Shown here one piece after another: positions 1-13,529 of a stretch of 64,000 bases of DNA; position 1 is the first letter of the stretch, and every line of letters begins with the position of its first letter. The position numbers and the translations under genes were made by a program. Below the pieces are notes generated by a model. The model saw only the letters and a program-made list of their open reading frames with translations, ran no database searches and was not told the DNA's origin. Source of the stretch: Pyrenopolyporus hunteri (taxonomy: Eukaryota; Ascomycota; Sordariomycetes; Xylariales; Hypoxylaceae); assembly GCA_902806595.1 (NCBI GenBank), contig CADCXC010000012.1:124001-188000 (forward strand), given 5' to 3'.

Positions 1-3000
1 TCCCGCTTGGGCAGCGAGCTAGCCCGAACAGGCCTGTGTTTCGGTTCGCAGCAATCAACTTACAAAGTGACCTGTCACATTTGACCGCCCATCCGCGCGC
101 CCTTGTGAACACGACCCCTAGTTAACTGGCAAGACACCACGGTCCCCTACTATGGCAAAAGCTCAGCACTGATTCACCTTTCGAACACCTAACCCTAGGG
201 GCTTACTAGGTCACGTATGTTGCTACATAGGCCCGGACCAAAATAACCCCAAAAGAGAAATTGAAAGGGGGGTGTTCGTTAATAGCTGCCGTTCCTCTGC
301 CAAATATTCGGGTTTCCCGTCAGCACCCTTTTCTTTTTCGAGCATTTGACATCAACCGCAGCGAAGATTAGTAACCCGTAAAACGACGTATTCGACGACG
401 TACATACACACCTTACATATCATACATATCAATACATATTACCTTACTTTCGAGCCTGTCTTGTCGATCTTTCGGATGGACGGGCCTTGTGCTCTGTGCG
501 CCGTTTCCTCCAATAGATCAGCATCTGTGCGGAGGATGATAAACGAAGAAAGACAGCCTCCATAGGTCTAGATGCCCTGGCTGCATGCCCTCCTCTCTCC
601 CATATATGACATGTCTGCTTGTTCAGTTCAATAGTAGAAGACCATGGCGCGTAGAGAAGAGGTCAGTAGGTGAGACCGGCCAATCTTCACCGAGAACGGC
701 GTCGTTCAAATGCTGTAACGAACGTGTTTGTGCTACCTGACCTATCACCAATACTATTCATCCGGAGGACCTCCGGGCCTGAAGTCGGCTTGTGCAGAGG
801 AGACGCCAGGTCCGCGTGAAGGCGCCAAGTGCCTGATGGGCCAACTGATGCCGATTATTTGTCTCAGTGATGAAATTGTGACATGACCAAGCTCAACGGT
901 TTAGCGAACGCCGGCACATTATACAGGTATGTATAACTCCGGCGCAGTCGTCGTCCAACAGGATCGACGAGGCTAGCAACCCGAAAACTTCACCTGCCTC
1001 TCACCATGGTATACCCAAGGTCAGTCAGCCTCGTGGGGAGTCAGCGATAGTGACAGCGCAGAGAAATGATACGAACCTGACAGGTCATTTTATTATGGTT
1101 CCTACCCGTTGCTCGCCGACCCAGCAAGTCGAAACCCCCCTGCCCCTTCGCTGCAGGTTTCCCTCTACTTATTGGGGTTGAACCTGATCGTCAACAAGGG
1201 GAGTCGGGGACTTGGGATTCAACGGCGTCTGGTACTCTGGGTAGCATCTGGTAGCGGTACATACGGGGACATGCCAGCCCTGCAGCGTGAACTTTGGATA
1301 CATTCGGCCGCGGTCCCTATAATCACATGTAGGTAAGTAAGTACCTCCTACTTAAGCTGCAGCGCGGTCTAGCTGTAAGACATGCCGAATTTCTCGGCAA
1401 CCTACCTGCCTTAACCTGGTAATCGAATAGACGACGAGGTGATAATAATAAGACGAAGGTGAAGAAGGAAGAAAACATCCTTCGTCGATTGCAACACGCA
1501 GAAGCAGAAGCACCTAAGCGACGCAGACTTTTGACAAATTTGGTATCAGCTTACCTCACCTCACGTTGGGCTTCCTCACGCGAGCAGAAACAACCCGATT
1601 CGGATTCTAGTAACCCAAAAAGAGTTCTCTGCAGAGGGCCTGACAAAGAACTATAAACCGTGGCCTTCTTGCGGTCTAGGCAGTTTTACTCCTTCTGGCA
1701 TACACCGCACCCGCACATGCGCAATGATACACGTACACACACGTATCCCGTGGATGACTGTAGCGGTATAGGTCGAGAGGTACGGTAAGTAAGGCATAGA
1801 AGCAATATTCAGCGAATATGAATATCCCCCTTATAACACGGATCGTATTAGGCCATGAGCCTATTTAGGAATATATATCCCAGTCGTTAGAAACCCGGCA
1901 AATTCGGTGCCCTAAGTTCGTAATGACGCATCGTGCCGCTTTTCTATCTGTCTTCCTTTCCCTCCGCCCCCCCTCTCCCCCTATCCACGCGTCCCGTCCC
2001 TTGGCTATCCCGACCCCTTGGGACTCCTGGTTTCTCCGCAGGGTCTCCGGAAAGTCTATCTATTCTTGGGTGAGGTAAATTGCTACCTAGCCTCTCTCTA
2101 TAACACGGGTCACCTTTATTTATTCATTTTTTGCTGCTTTTGATTTTCTTTTTTTTCTTCAACAAATTTAACAAATTCTCCGGCCTGCAGCCACCAAAGC
2201 CCGTTCTCCGTTTTCAGCATTATCCGCCTATCTACGTGCATCTATCCGACCGCCACTCTCAGACCCGTCACAGCGTCCCATCAGCTCGTTGTAAGAGGAA
2301 AAAAAATATTATACGATTACTGCTATAGGGTCCCCCCATCATCCCCCCCATCTGCAGTCATTCTATAGTTTAGTTTAGCTATTTTTTGCTTTTTCTCTCT
2401 CCTTCTCTCTTTCTCTCTCCCAAGCCTAGACCCGGTTAGCTGCTCGCCGGCGCCTGACCGCTTTGGCAATGACTAGCATGAGTTAGTAGCACGATCTCCT
2501 CTATCGTACATTCTGCAGGAAGTAGTAGCAGCAAGCACGACTGGGAATCTTGGGTCATCTGAGCGTCATCACGATGTTCCGTGGGGTCCAAAATAGCTAC
2601 ACACCCACCTTTGGCCCCTGGCTTGCATCGCCTTGTGCCGTACCTTGGGCCTTGGCCCCAGAAATAGCTCCGTGCTGCAGCAACAGGATGCACTCGGCGC
2701 TGTTGCTTCTGCACCTTTCCGCTACCCTAGGCCGGATTGGGTGCCCGCGGCGGCCCTTCGAGCCTAAGTGCTGGGAAGGTTCTAGGGGGGAGGGGGGGAC
2801 CTTTGGAAAGGACGGGCTTATTGCTCCCCTTCCTCTCCTCTCCGAAGGATACCGGTCAGACGGGTTTTGAATACCACGCTGATCGGGACGATATTCCCGA
2901 GTTCCATTCGCCTCAGCCCTGCAACCATACCGATGACTGCGCTGGGCCTGGGGGTCCGCTCTGATCGGCGAAAAACGACGACCACGTCGTCTTTCGGCGC

Positions 3001-5370
3001 CGCTGATTCGCACCCTTAGCGGTGCTCTGCAGCTCGCTTCGAAGGTCCATGCTGCGTATACCTTGGCAGGGCCGCAGGTCCGAAGAATGTCACTACACAC
3101 GCATACACGGCTGACGTACTATTAGTGAGCCTCGCCCGGGCCCCCGTGTCACAAGGCTACGGTGTATGCATATGTAAGGAGTCTAACACGCTGTAGTTTC
3201 CCGCACGTGCGGTCAGGATAGTCCTCCGTAGCTTATTCTTCTTGTTTTTTTGTCTTTTTCCCTCTCTTCAACTACTACGCCGCGCTACTTGACGCGGCAT
3301 TTCCTGATCATTCCCATATACATACCTACTAATACGCGCTTACTCTCGGGAGAATGGGGTGAACGGAAAGAGAAAGAGTGAGTTACCACCGCTGCATTAT
3401 TACGTCTCCAGTTCCTACTTTTTCTCTTTCGTTGCTCTGCTGCGGTGTTAAGTCGGTGGGCTGGTGCGATGGGGCGAGCTCGGCAGCTGAGCAACTTCAA
3501 TGCTGCAGCTCAGCTGCTTACTCCTGTGCCCTCTGCTACACAAACCCATCCTTTTCGTATCTCCCATCCGATGCTTTTTTTTATCATCTCTCTCCTGCAG
3601 AAAACTCCCTGCGTACTACAGCCAAGTGTCAGATTCTGTGGAGATGGTGAAACGTCCCACGGGCCCAATTCCTGGCTGTCTCACTGTTAAATCTCTCTTT
3701 TTCTTTCTAAAAGAGTTGGACGCCGATACGCCGACCAGATTGTAGTGTTGCAGAGAGTTGCACATCTTGCAGATTCGCGCATCTCCTGCAGAAGCACCGA
3801 CCCTCAACCCCCCTGTTAGATGCGTTCGTCGACGATCCGTACGCCTACATTCCGGATTGCACATCCCTAATCCCCGCGCGATGCCGTGACACCTGGGACG
3901 CCTCATCTGTTGCCTCGCCCGGTGCGCCATTTGGTTGGCAGCCCGGACCGTGACGAGCAAGGTCGGGCCTTGTAAGTTAGGTACCTAGGCAGGCATGTAT
4001 GTATGTCTCGCGGAGATAGATATCAACGCCGACAATTGTTCGTCACAGCGCCCGTGCGGACGTCTCGGTGGCCAGGTCACGGCTTTACCACAGCACGCTG
4101 GCCACAAACACACCACGGCCGAATCACCTATCAGACCACATCATACTACTAAGGCAAACGGGACGCGAACAATGGAATGACATCAACCTATAACCCACCC
4201 CGGCAGCCTAGTATGTGTGCGAAGCCTGATTCACCGTCCGTGTTCTGGCCGACGCTGTCCCTCGTGGTACCGTCGCGCAGCAGGAGCAGCAGCAGCATCA
4301 CCACCACCACCACCACCATCAGCAGCGGCCCGGAATGGCTCCCTGCGCGATCGAGAGATTATTTTACCTAAGGCGATATGGGGCGCGTGCGCATCACGGG
4401 CGAGGGAACCACGCGAGCCAATTCCGCTTCCCTCGATTCCCTTTGGTCGATTGACTCTGTCCGACGTAGTGCAAACCCCCATGTTTTATATATCTGATGC
4501 GGCCTTGCCTTATTTTCTACTGGACGGGGGCCGGTTCCGGTATCGCTTGGCCCCTGGGCACCAGGAAATGAGATTTGCCCGTGTTTGTGAGTTGCCTTTT
4601 TCCATTTTCTCGCCCGCTCGTTGCCACCCTTTCCTCCCTCTCTTCCTCATCCTTCAACACTATAGCTCGCACGAACGAGGGGGGGGGACCATCGCGTGAT
4701 ATCTGGACTGACCGCGGCCGGATGCGCGACTCTTTGAGGTCTGTACACCCTGCTTTCCCCGCTTCTCTACACGAGACGAGCGAAGGGACGAAGGGAACTT
4801 TTTTGGTTCCCCTCTTTTTTTTTGTCTCACTCGCCAGCTTGGAAGAAAGAAGCGACGGGGACCCTGTCGTGGGGGGGCAGTTGGTCGAGGACGCTGTGCA
4901 CTATGGGAATGGGGCCGAATGCTGTTTCTGTTTTGACCATCTGCTGTTTGCCAAGGGACGACGTTGATACGGGCATAGCAGGTATTCTATTTCCGGCCGT
5001 GGAGAGGTCCAGACCGCGTGTACCGTGCCCCTTTTTACGTCTGTCCTTAAGCGTTGTCGAGTTCTATGCGAAACCGACAGGGGTCGAGACGCGAAGCAGA
5101 ACTGCGCAGTTGTCGCGACTCCGCGGATGGTTCGGCACCTGGCCAAGGTGCCTGTAGCTTTGCCAAGCTAGGGGCAACGAGAAGGAATTCCTTGCTGTCA
5201 GCATGCCTTATCTGTTCCTATCCCCTGCCCTGGCACCAACGTTCGATGCAAGCTATCGTCGAGGACGGGCTGGCAAGTGAACCGAGTACGCAAGATGAGT
5301 TGGTCTTTCGCAGCATTGTCAGGCCCCCGTCATCAATACGAGTTGGGCCTCTAGGTAAATGTAGTTAGAT
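1..5370. other. Intergenic, GC-richer gene-free stretch
   Basis: I see no convincing coding gene here. Open frames up to 167 codons exist, but they overlap on both strands, are rich in Arg/Ser/Pro and resemble no family I know. The stretch has long pyrimidine-rich tracts (about 1940-2020, 2330-2420, 3240-3290, 4590-4650), the kind of sequence found in fungal promoters and long 5' leaders, so it may include regulatory DNA or untranslated RNA of a gene outside the window. Confidence 0.5.
4286..4325 (+). repeat. CAG/CAC trinucleotide microsatellite
   Basis: A run of AGC triplets passes directly into about seven CAC triplets and then AGC again. It lies in the gene-free left arm and in no frame I believe is coding. 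Confidence 0.7.
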
Positions 5371-8123
5371 GTACTGCGAGGTAGTAATACGAATGAAAGT
5401 AACCCAGGACTTATTTATGGTCAAAGCCATGCCGGCGCGGCCCAATTGGTCCGTTTTCCGTCTGTTGAAAGCCATGGTCAAAACAGAGTGATAAGAGGAT
5501 CTGAAAAGGAAGAATGTTATTTCCCGGGGAACTCCAATAACAGTGTCGCGCCCTACAGTTTTATAACAGTCGCTGACCACCCCCCTCTAAACTACGTAAT
5601 TACACCATCATCGTGGGTTCGGAGGCTGCCGCTATACCGATACGAGGGTATGAAGTTGCAAGGGGCTCCGGATACCCCTACATACGGTCTAGGGGGATTT
5701 CTTTGACCCGATACGCTCAACGCCTCCCCGGAGAATCTGCCATATCGGTCGAAATAGGGGCTAAGATGCGTATGTCTTCCCCGAAGAAAGCCATTGCATT
5801 CGATTCGTTCTCAGCCCCGTCCCCTTTCACTAAGCGCCTAGTTGTAGTTCATGCGAGTATTTCGTAGGATAGTACTTAGATCTCGATCAATTCAATCGCC
5901 ATGTGAAAATTTTTCTATCTCCCGTCTTCGCTTATGGATGTATAAAATTGCTTTCTCTAAGTGCCGTAGCTGAATGTTGGTAACCCCTATTGCATCCCCC
6001 ATCTCCCTAGTCAGCCACAATGGCCAAACTCCGCAACTGAATGCTCGAACCGAGCGCCTAAGAGGTCCTGTGGCCAAAATTGGCCTTGCTATTACTTGAA
6101 ACACTCGGATAAGCCTATATCATATGTTTCTGATTATGAGCCGTTAGTAGGGTATGGTAGGTACTCAAGATAGGAGCAGGGGCGCTTCTAAGATCTCAAC
6201 GAATAGAAGCTAGAAACCTAGACGATAATCCTGTAGGAGCCATGTACGCTTGAATGAATATAAACTCATATATGGTTAGATGAATTTCATATTATCTCCT
6301 TCTTATCCTTTGCTAACTGACCTGCAGGTCTTAGTTGGACATACGGAAAGTATAGGTCCTATGGAGTCGTAGTAGAGTGTACTTTGGTTATGCGGGCATC
6401 GGGTCAAAGTACTCGGTAGTGTTCGAACACTCATTGCCGATGAAGTCCTGATGTGGATACTACGCGTCGTAGATCATATGCTGATCGGAGGGCCCTCACA
6501 GGGTCCGAGCCGATACTCAGAAGTTCTAGTGGCTACGAAACGTAGTAGTGCTCGAGCTCTGCATTCTGCGGGGTTAGATCGCGCTGTCAGATATTGCTTG
6601 GGTATCGGTCAGACCTGTGATGGGGATCTGTGCTGTCCAAGTGCGAACTATTGGACGTCCGAGAGGGTTAGATTCGCGGCAGTTAGGCCTTGCAGAGGCG
6701 AGATCGTAAGGGGGGTTGTATAAAGCGTCTATACATGGATACGCCATTGCTACCTCGGGATGGCTAGGCCAATGAGAGACACCTGATATGATTTCATCAG
6801 GACCCCTTTTATGCCGCTTGACGCATTACATGTATGCCGAGAGCGGATGGTACATATTGGTACTTGACTTGGTGGGATGATAGTAATACGTTTTTCAGTC
6901 CGTCCGTTTGCACGTTTATACCCCGGTTTTGTGTAAAGATGTGATGATACGTCAAAATAACCTTGCTAGCTATTTCACCGTGTGCTAATCTAGATAATAT
7001 CGAAGCCTAGGCAGCTTTAGATGAGAAGTCGGGTGTTTTATGCGTGAGTGTGCAGTAAATAGGAGGAGAGTATTAAGTAATCCATGGGCTCTCGATGAGG
7101 GATGAATAATAGGTGCGATATGGCATACTTGAGGTAGATTCTAGTTTAGCGAATCTTTTAGAGTTGGTAATATGCTACGCTTATGGTCCTGTAGTTATGA
7201 GTTACTTGGCTTTAGGAGCTTTATATGATGTATGCTAGACTACCTACCTGGTAGATATACAAACAAACTGCGGGAGGGCGGGAGAGTGGGGAAACGACGC
7301 CCCTTTTTCACGCACGAGAATTATTTCAAAGTGTGATATGAAGGTGATAACGTATCTAGGATCTCGCTTGCGATCTCAGTAGATGTAGTTGACATCCACA
7401 ACGAGTAGAAGCAATTGCAGGAGTGGCCATATCTTGAAGTCGATATTGAGAGTAGTATACTCATGTAAGAACTCGGGTATTAAGAGCGATGAAGTGAAAG
7501 GGGGACAGGAACTGCTTATCCGCTCAAGGTAGGCTAGTAGCGGAGACTATTGTGGTGAAAATTCAGTTTTGGAATGTTCCAAGTTATGTAGGTAGGTAGG
7601 TAGGTAGCCGCGCGTATGAAGGGGCGGCGGCTCCTATTTCTTAGACACGTCCGGGATAATGGTATTCTATTTAACGACTACCTAAATATGTGGCTTCCAT
7701 TAGAGCTTTCATTCAGTTCCTATGGATATGCTTGGTTCTTCTCTTCTTCCTCATGATAGAATCGTAGTCTCTCTATACCCCTTAATGCCATGTTAGTCGA
7801 GCAACATTATAAAGTTTGTGCGCTTGTACTATCAAACATAAGCGCGTCGCGAATAGGGGTAAGTCATGAGTACTAGATAAACTAGAATGATTTTAATGGA
7901 AATCGTCCGTGTACCACTTTTCAGATTACTACAGGTAAATTATGTCGCCCCTTGTATATATCGCCTGACTATGAGGCGATATCTTCACCGTTCGTTCACA
8001 ACCTGGAAGACGACTTCCGTAAACATCCCGCGAACGCCTTAAATATGATTATATTACTGCAAAGTTACACTGAATTTGCGTACATTATTTATACCTGGCC
8101 CCTTTTTGATATTACATTAAGCA
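5371..8123. other. Intergenic, TA-rich stretch
   Basis: There is no gene I can support. Compared with the preceding 5 kb the sequence is richer in TpA and poor in long open frames, with many stops in all frames. This fits old repeat DNA decayed by C-to-T mutation, but no repeat family can be named from it. Confidence 0.45.
7588..7607 (+). repeat. (GTAG)n tetranucleotide run
   Basis: Five GTAG units in a row. The same tetranucleotide, or its complement CTAC, recurs at many intergenic places in this window. Confidence 0.85.
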
Positions 8124-9634
8124 TCAACAAGTTTCTCCCGCGTGGTCGCGGGGACATGTTGGCGGTCTCGCCCCATACGCAATCTCAACCTCCGTCGTCC
8201 GGACAATACCATTATAAGTCATGATCTCCTCCTCGCTAGTTGTCGGCGAGTGGCTCCTTATTTCCGTTCGTCTCTTCATATCCTTAAGGGCGAACGAGGG
8301 CGTGTTGTACTGATGGTCCCCTTTTGAGCTACTCCCCTGCTCTCTTGACTTATTGACGTTTCCCGACTGGTTCGACGCGTACGGGCCGTCTCGGTAGCGA
8401 TAGTTCTGGTTCCCGGTCCCGCGAAGCGAGGTGAAGAACCGAGGGAACCAGACCATGAACAATGGCCGCAGCGCCGGACCCGATGCTGTGATAATCGCCA
8501 AGTTCGTTTCAACGGCGGAATAGGTGAACCGAATGTCGTACGAATAGTCGTACTTCATTGGGTAGAGGGAAGTTTCTATGATCCACAACATCCGAAGGAC
8601 GCTGACGATAGTGACCCTGACGAATAATGTTAATTTCCGGTTTCTATTTACTTGGGTGGTCGGCCATGACTTACACTGCCCCTAGCAAGAATACAACCAT
8701 TATGGCGAATTTAACCCTAGGCGCCATTTTCAAACCCATAAAAATCCAAAACGGGAGGGCCAGCACCAGCACATCCGTGAATATCGTTAACGCCGCCGTC
8801 GTCACATAGAATATCCCAGTGTCGATACACTTTCCAGGCATCGTCGGATCGAGAATGCGTTCCCAGAAATAGGAGATCGGCGAGCACTGGAAGATTACGG
8901 TCACGAAAATAGCGATCATCAGTCCGATGGTGAAAAAATTGAGTACGTGAATCGAGTATCTAATCCTTTTTCTCTGCCCCCCTATCCGTAGGAGGAATGT
9001 TAGGACGGAACACTTGACGAGGGCAAGTATCGGGTTGTATAGAATTTGGATTATGTAGTTCCAGTACATTCCTTGACTGACATCGGCCGTCTTCGGGATA
9101 TCATAGACGTGGACTCCTAGGTATGATGTTCGCATGGCTACCACGGGAAAACGTTAGCCACGTTTGTCTTGCAAGGTGGTGTCCCTTCAAGTAGCCGGGA
9201 CGAATTCCACCCTGATACTTACCCATATAAGAACATCCGGTCTCCGCTATTGAGAATACCTTAATATATGTGAGCTGAGTCAATTCGAAGCGGTTGAGTT
9301 TCCCTTACCATGGCCATACATGCCAGAGCATCATCTACAAGATCTTGTCAGTTCTAGATCCAGGGGGGCGTGAGCAGGATCCCGCAAATCCTCTCTCCAA
9401 GCGACCGATACACTACTTACCCCATCCAAACTGCCTGCTCCTCGCTCTGCCATAGACCCTGAGAATTACGACTAGAAGGGCGACCGAAGGGAAAGAGAAC
9501 AGGATGGCGAAGCCGCCATGTTGGAGCGGCGAATAGGGGTACGCGTCGGTAGTCTCTCCAGAAGGCTTGCCTACTCCCTCAAGGGACTGTCGTCTCGCTA
9601 CGGCGGAGATGAATGGATACAAGGAAGACTCCAT
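8124..9634 (-). CDS. Fungal rhodopsin-domain integral membrane protein
   Basis: Five exons read as one frame of about 410 codons: 9634-9421, 9334-9309, 9259-9223 (or from 9274), 9137-8675 and 8616-8124. Exon 1 ends in FGW and exon 2 continues DDALACMAM, giving the GWDD-type motif near the start of this family. The fourth exon holds several hydrophobic helices and the family-typical patterns GVHVYDIP, NPILALVKCSVLTFLLR, FQCSPISYFWE and KCIDT. The fifth exon finishes the last helix (VTIVSVLRML) and ends in a hydrophilic Ser/Arg-rich cytosolic tail. These seven-helix-like proteins (fungal rhodopsin domain, SAT4 family) are common in filamentous ascomycetes and their function is mostly unknown; no retinal-binding role is implied. 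The third-exon start is uncertain: an in-frame CAG acceptor or, 15 nt further on, an AAG acceptor. The start codon is the first in-frame ATG before the first helix. Confidence 0.85.
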
Positions 9635-11364
9635 TGCTCTACGGGCTACCGGCTACAGCAGAGCGAGTCGGTAGGATCACTCAAAGAATTAAATTGCCCC
9701 GTTCGCGCCGAACTGACATCCCCCCTCTATATAACGACGTAGCCCTACGTGTTCGGGACCGCTTACGCAGCACACCGGCAGCATCCAGGGGAAAGCGCAT
9801 AAGACAATTCCGCACCAATTCCAACTTTTCTTGTCGAGGATAGCTCTGAATTCAGCCTCTTTGACTTAATACACCACATCCTCATTTGGTTAAAAGTAAT
9901 TACCTTGCCCGAGTTGGACGAGCTACGGACGGGATCTCTCTGCAGCCAAGGCCGTCTATATAAACTCATCTGCATCTCTATGCATACGCTTAATGATCTC
10001 CCTCTATCTCGCGGTATTGACCTGCAATGTGACAGACGCCATCCCGATTCGGGCTTACCCGAGCTTCTGGCTACCGGATACAATAATGAAGACCTACCCC
10101 TCAGCAGCTACGACCGACGAGATGAGGGTGGCTTACTTGAGCCAGATCCTGGGAGGGGGTCGTCAAGAATGAGAGGGGTAGTAGAGTTAAAGGTATAGGG
10201 CCAAATCGACGTGTCGTATGTTACGAGAGTCGATTACCATTACCCCGTGACTATACACTTGATTTGACCCAAGTTGCCTCCGCGGCTAGCAATGCCACTA
10301 ACGCGTAGCATTTCCGATGCTGCTCTGGAGAGGCAGTCTTCTAGTCAACACACCCCAGTGGTGATCCATCGAATCACAACCAGGATCTGGCTATCCCCTA
10401 GCGTCGTAACGAGTGGAAAACAATGGGCACTACGGCATTGTAGGTGTGAAAACCAACAGAGGCGCAATGCGGAGAGCGAGCCTAGTCCCTGAACGTCTAG
10501 AACACGGCCCGGCTTTGTAACGAATTAATCATTGGGAGGTGAACCTGGGGTAAAAGTCCCCTACGCTAGCTGCGGTGGTATTGCATCTCGTAACCGCCTA
10601 GTATTCATCGGTATTATTCGCTGGACACTTTATCCAGACAACCCACCGATGCAACCAGCACGCCAGGGTCTGGGGAGAATTCGACCCTCTCTGCTTTACG
10701 GCTTTATCGGAACGAAATTTTAGAAGTCCTCTTGTATATGGCGCAGGCTTGGCTATGCTAGGGACTTGGGCAAAATGGCTTTTCTCATAACGTTACCCAG
10801 GATATATAATACTCTCTCGTTCGGAAGAGTTTAAAAAGTTTTCGGGACTGCTTCTAGATCATGTAATGTTGATCAATAAATATTACTGTCTACCTAGCTA
10901 TCGCTTCGTGTCAGCTTTTTCCGCCAAAGCGAAGGCACGATGATAGCCTCAGTCCGGTTGTATTTACTAACGAGAGCTCGCATCTTAGGCCAACGTAACC
11001 TAGCCTTCGACTTTTACTACTAGGCCATGAACATTCTGCGGGTCCTCGGCAAGCTATTAGGGTGCCTATAGTCCGCAGATGCCTAGACCACGCGAGGGAT
11101 CTGCGACTACTGTTACACTTTGCCTGCCGACGGCGCTGTTCACCCATGCTTGACGCTGCGGCAAAGCAGATGAGCATCGGGGTCTTGTCTGGTATCCCTA
11201 CCGGATTCGAGGGGCCATCGTACTATACGTGATGTTATATAGATTATATACAATAATGAGAAATTTCCTTCGTTTGACGCTTAGTGTGTTCGGTGTCTCT
11301 TTTTGCTTCTACCCAAGCTTTATCAGCTCAGCTCGTGCCGACTGTGTAGGCGCGTCTGGCACAG
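9635..11364. other. Intergenic, no gene seen
   Basis: The stretch between the rhodopsin-domain gene and the FAD oxidase. Open frames reach only 106 codons, are shadowed on the other strand and have no recognisable motifs. It should contain the promoters of both flanking genes, but I see no clear TATA box next to either start. Confidence 0.5.
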
Positions 11365-13529
11365 ATGTTTCGTCTTAGGAAGGCTGTTACGGCCGCTCTA
11401 TTAGCCCCTGCGTTACGCTTAGCCTGTGCACAAACGATTGTTGTGGGCGATTCTGTGGTTGGTAAGTTGTCATGCTTGGTAGAGAAAGAGATATTAAGCT
11501 AACTCCTTATTAGAGGCCAATGAATCCACGGTTGCTCCAGCTGTAACCGGCGTCGACGCGGGGCTCTCGAATTCAACTGCAGACCTCTTCCAATCGGAGA
11601 CTCTACAGCTAACTGACGCCGTCCTAGCTAACCTTACTGATTTAGAGCTGTCTAATGTCACGTTCTTCAGCTTTGACGACAAGTCGAACTCGACAGACTT
11701 GGTAGATACGCTCTCTAAACGATCTCAGTTTAGAAAGTGCAAGACGTACCCAGGCGATGCCCTCTGGCCCTCGAAGCTCACCTGGAAGATCTTCGACGTC
11801 CTTCTTGGTCGGAGTTTGATCGAGACTGTTCCTTACGCGGCGTCTTGCTACGATTCCTTCGGGAATCACGACGCGAAAAAGTGCGATTTTATCACCAATA
11901 ACTGGATCAATGCATCGATTTACCAGCATGTTCTCTTACCATCCACAAGAGCTAATATCTTACTAACGCTCAATAGCACTGAGGACCCTACGTCAATCAA
12001 TGCTGTGCTATTCCAGGGGTCAACTTGCATGCCACCAGCACTCGCGCCCCCGGGAAGCGGATGCACAGTCGGTGGCTATCCTGCTTATGCGGTTTCTGCT
12101 CGTAATGTAGCGCAAATCCAGCTTGCGGTGAACTTCGCACGCAATCTCAATCTGCGCTTGGTGATCAAAAATACCGGGCATGATTTCAACGCGAAGTCGG
12201 TTGGGATGGGGGCGCTGTCGATCTGGACTCATAACTTGAAGGATATCAAGTTCTTCGACAGATACAGGCAGGGATCTTACTATGGACCTGCCTTCAAACT
12301 CGGCGTCGGTGTCCAGGCGTTTGAGGCGTATGAAGCTGCTAGAAAGAACGGGGTTACTCTAGTGGGCGGTGAAGGACGAGTAAGTCTTACGTATCTTTCC
12401 GTCTATTAGATGCTAATCGAGGTATATTACGTAGACTGTAGGTGTTATGGGCGGCTATCTCCTCGGTGGTGGCCATTCGCCCCTTTCTAGCCTTTATGGC
12501 ATGGCTGCCGACCAGGTACTATCAATGGAAGTGGTGACAGCCAACGGTCGGTTCGTCACCGTAAGTGAAAGGAGCCACCCTGATCTATTTTGGGCTTTAC
12601 GCGGTGGCGGCGGCTCTACTTTTGGCGTGGTCACGTCCGTCGTTGTCAAGGCGTATCCGAAGATCAGGGTGACCACCATGACGTACATCTTAGCAACAGG
12701 ACCAACGGTCACGGCTGAGCAGTTCTGGGCGGCTCTGCGCGCGTACTTCGATGGCTTCATTACCTACACGGATGCGGGTAATTACGAGTATTTTCGCATT
12801 TCAAAAATCGGTGAGGGTCAATTCTTCTCCGATATGGGTCCGTGGTTCGCTCCTGGAATGTCCAAAGCGCAGCTTGAAGCCCTCGTAGCCCCGTTATTCG
12901 CCAAATTTAAAGCTTTAGGAGTCGAGGTCAACCCCGTCTACACCGAATATGATGACTTCTATGATGCCTGGCTTGCGAGTTTTCCTGTGGAACCGTGGGG
13001 AAGCAATACGATTCGCCAAGCTAGCCGTCTATTTCCGAAGTCAAACTGGCAAGACGCCGCAAAGCTGAATGCCACGTTCGACGCTATCAAGAATGTTGTT
13101 GAAGAGGGTGGATACGTGATAGCATTCAACATCGCGGCAGCACCTAAGAGGGGATACCCCGACAATGCCGTGAACCCAGCTTGGAGGAATACGGTTATGC
13201 ATGCCATCATGGCAACATTGTGGAATGCGAACAACACCGAGTCCGACATCAAGACTGCAAGTAATAAGTTGACATTTGATTGGATGCAGCGCTGGAGGGA
13301 CGTCTCACCTGGTGCCGGGGCGTATATGTCGGAGGCCGACTACATCGAGCCGAATTTCGCGCAGGCTTTCTTCGGAAGCAAGTATCCGAGGCTGTACCAG
13401 CTCAAGAAGCAGTATGACCCATTCGGCGTGTTTTATGCCCATACAGCCGTCGGGTCTGAAGATTGGAAGATGTCGGAGACGATACTGGGAAATCTACCGT
13501 CGCAGAATAGTAAGTTGTGTAGAAATTAG
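11365..13529 (+). CDS. Secreted FAD-linked oxidase (berberine bridge/PCMH type)
   Basis: Three exons (11365-11461, 11514-12379, 12435-13529) give 685 residues. The N-terminus is a signal peptide ending near LACAQ, so the protein should be secreted. After a variable Asn-rich stretch come Cys-rich segments and the FAD-binding PCMH domain: YPAYAVSARNVAQIQLAVNFA, then LVIKNTGHDF, which has the His region typical of fungal members, ALSIWTH, and across intron 2 VGGEGRTVGVMGGYLLGGGH. The C-terminus YDPFGVFYAHTAVGSEDW...LCRN is the usual berberine-bridge tail. Members oxidise alcohols, sugars or specialised metabolites with covalently or non-covalently bound FAD; the substrate cannot be told from sequence. 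The protein is somewhat longer than most relatives because of the N-terminal spacer. Both introns have GTAAGT donors. No biosynthetic gene cluster surrounds it. Confidence 0.93.

Noticed and set aside
2597..3100. 167-codon minus-strand frame in the left arm
   Set aside because: Arg/Ser/Pro-rich with overlapping frames on the other strand and no family motif; GC-rich spacer gives such frames by chance.
4217..4699. 160-codon plus-strand frame
   Set aside because: Passes through a trinucleotide repeat and polypyrimidine tracts; no motif and no conserved start.
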